From Lachnospiraceae bacterium (GTDB lineage Bacteria > Bacillota > Clostridia > Lachnospirales > Lachnospiraceae): a stretch of 64,000 bases of DNA. Within the stretch, counting starts at the first letter, position 1, and the number at the start of each line of letters is the position of its first letter. This document shows, one piece after another, positions 63,428-64,000 of the stretch. The position numbers and the translations under genes are program-made. The stretch lies in the NCBI GenBank assembly GCA_017480195.1, contig JAFVBE010000014.1, forward strand, positions 1 to 64,000. Direction: 5' to 3'. A model generated the notes under the pieces. It searched no databases, was not told where the DNA came from, and saw only the letters and a program-made list of their open reading frames with translations.

Positions 63428-64000
63428 TTACCATCCTATCTCATAAGCGGTTTTCTTCACTTCATTTTTAGAAATATCAACTATCCTGCCACTGTTAATC
63501 CTGATAACTGTGTCTGCCATATCAGCTATATTCTGATTGTGTGTAATCATCACGACAGTAAAGTCCGATTCCTTATAAAGCTTAGCTATGTAATCAAGCA
63601 CCTGTCTTCCCGTATCCTCATCCAACGCACCTGTTGGCTCATCCAAGAAAAGTACCTTTGGCTTTTTAGCAAGTGCACGTGCAACCGATACTCTCTGCTG
63701 TTCTCCTCCTGATAATTCACTCGGATATTTCTTAAGCTTATCCGAGAGCCCTACTTCATTTATTATCTCTTTATACTCCTTATTAGATGCAAGCTCTGCG
63801 CCCATTCGTACATTCTTCTCCACTGTCATATTAGGCAGAAGGTAATACTGCTGGAATATAAATCCAACCGTCTCCTTACGAAATGCCGTAAGCTTATTAT
63901 CCGAAAGCTTTGTTATATCTACATCATCATAACATACCGTACCGCTGTCTGCTCTCTCAAGTCCCGACACGACATTCAAAAATGTAGATTTACCTGAGCC
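63428..64000 (-). CDS. ABC transporter ATP-binding protein, 5' end outside window
   Basis: At least 190 codons, open to the window edge, which cuts inside Walker A (the last visible residues are [15 protein letters not shown]). Q-loop [10 protein letters not shown], signature [20 protein letters not shown], Walker [15 protein letters not shown] and switch HN (MITHNQ) identify the MacB/LolD-type ATPase. Partner of the FtsX-type permease. Confidence 0.93.
   Translation of the reverse strand, partial: GSGKSTFLNVVSGLERADSGTVCYDDVDITKLSDNKLTAFRKETVGFIFQQYYLLPNMTVEKNVRMGAELASNKEYKEIINEVGLSDKLKKYPSELSGGEQQRVSVARALAKKPKVLFLDEPTGALDEDTGRQVLDYIAKLYKESDFTVVMITHNQNIADMADTVIRINSGRIVDISKNEVKKTAYEIGW

Overview
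The window is a low-GC chromosomal segment of a spore-forming-lineage Clostridia, most likely Lachnospiraceae (Coprococcus or a close relative is a guess). Evidence: forespore sigma factor SigG, a Csp-like subtilase, meso-diaminopimelate dehydrogenase, CdaA/CdaR, several MATE pumps, LytTR-DUF3021 and VanZ proteins, strong AGGAGG ribosome sites, and no phage or conjugation modules. No rRNA, tRNA or CRISPR array was seen.

Layout. 1-5.1 kb: accessory strip with a REP-like hairpin, a PD-(D/E)XK protein, an intact and a frameshifted methyltransferase, a MATE pump with a structured leader, and gene and IS debris. 5.1-8.1 kb: sigG, pncB, HAD phosphatase. 8.3-10.7 kb: soluble hybrid kinase-like protein plus response regulator. 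10.7-15.9 kb: tightly packed operon of a small-molecule exporter, two membrane proteins, cdaA, cdaR and a sirtuin. 16-18.1 kb: FIST sensor and cytosolic chemoreceptor. 18.2-25.6 kb: MATE, YczE-like protein, paaK, GNAT, HD-GYP protein and an unknown. 25.7-28.7 kb: ECF sigma/anti-sigma-like/ABC operon. 28.8-29.8 kb: regular hairpin array and GNAT between direct repeats. 29.9-33.5 kb: LytTR-DUF3021-ABC unit with VapBC inside it. 34.2-39.1 kb: SirTM plus zinc macrodomain, then an ACGX-type RiPP operon (precursor, radical SAM/SPASM enzyme, oxidoreductase) and a divergent HxlR regulator. 39-49 kb: c-di-GMP phosphodiesterases, lipid kinase, VanZ and a 1254-residue unknown protein. 50-54 kb: PurF-like protein lacking its usual cysteine, then pheA-aroF behind a phenylalanine leader-peptide attenuator. 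54-64 kb: PTS-type permease, S8 protease, ddh, MATE, DUF1294-phosphoesterase fusion, lipoprotein-like sortase B and an ABC exporter cut by the window edge.

The most interesting biology: (i) the HxlR/ACGX/radical-SAM/oxidoreductase cluster, whose candidate operator recurs in front of the SirTM-macrodomain operon, suggesting one electrophile- or redox-responsive regulon; (ii) a 285-bp structured repeat present twice, with an identical 95-nt core and stems that changed in a compensatory way; (iii) a four-unit hairpin array with 53-bp period; (iv) a clear Phe leader-peptide attenuator. Start sites were moved from the longest reading frame wherever a better ribosome site decided it; all functions are inferred from sequence alone.
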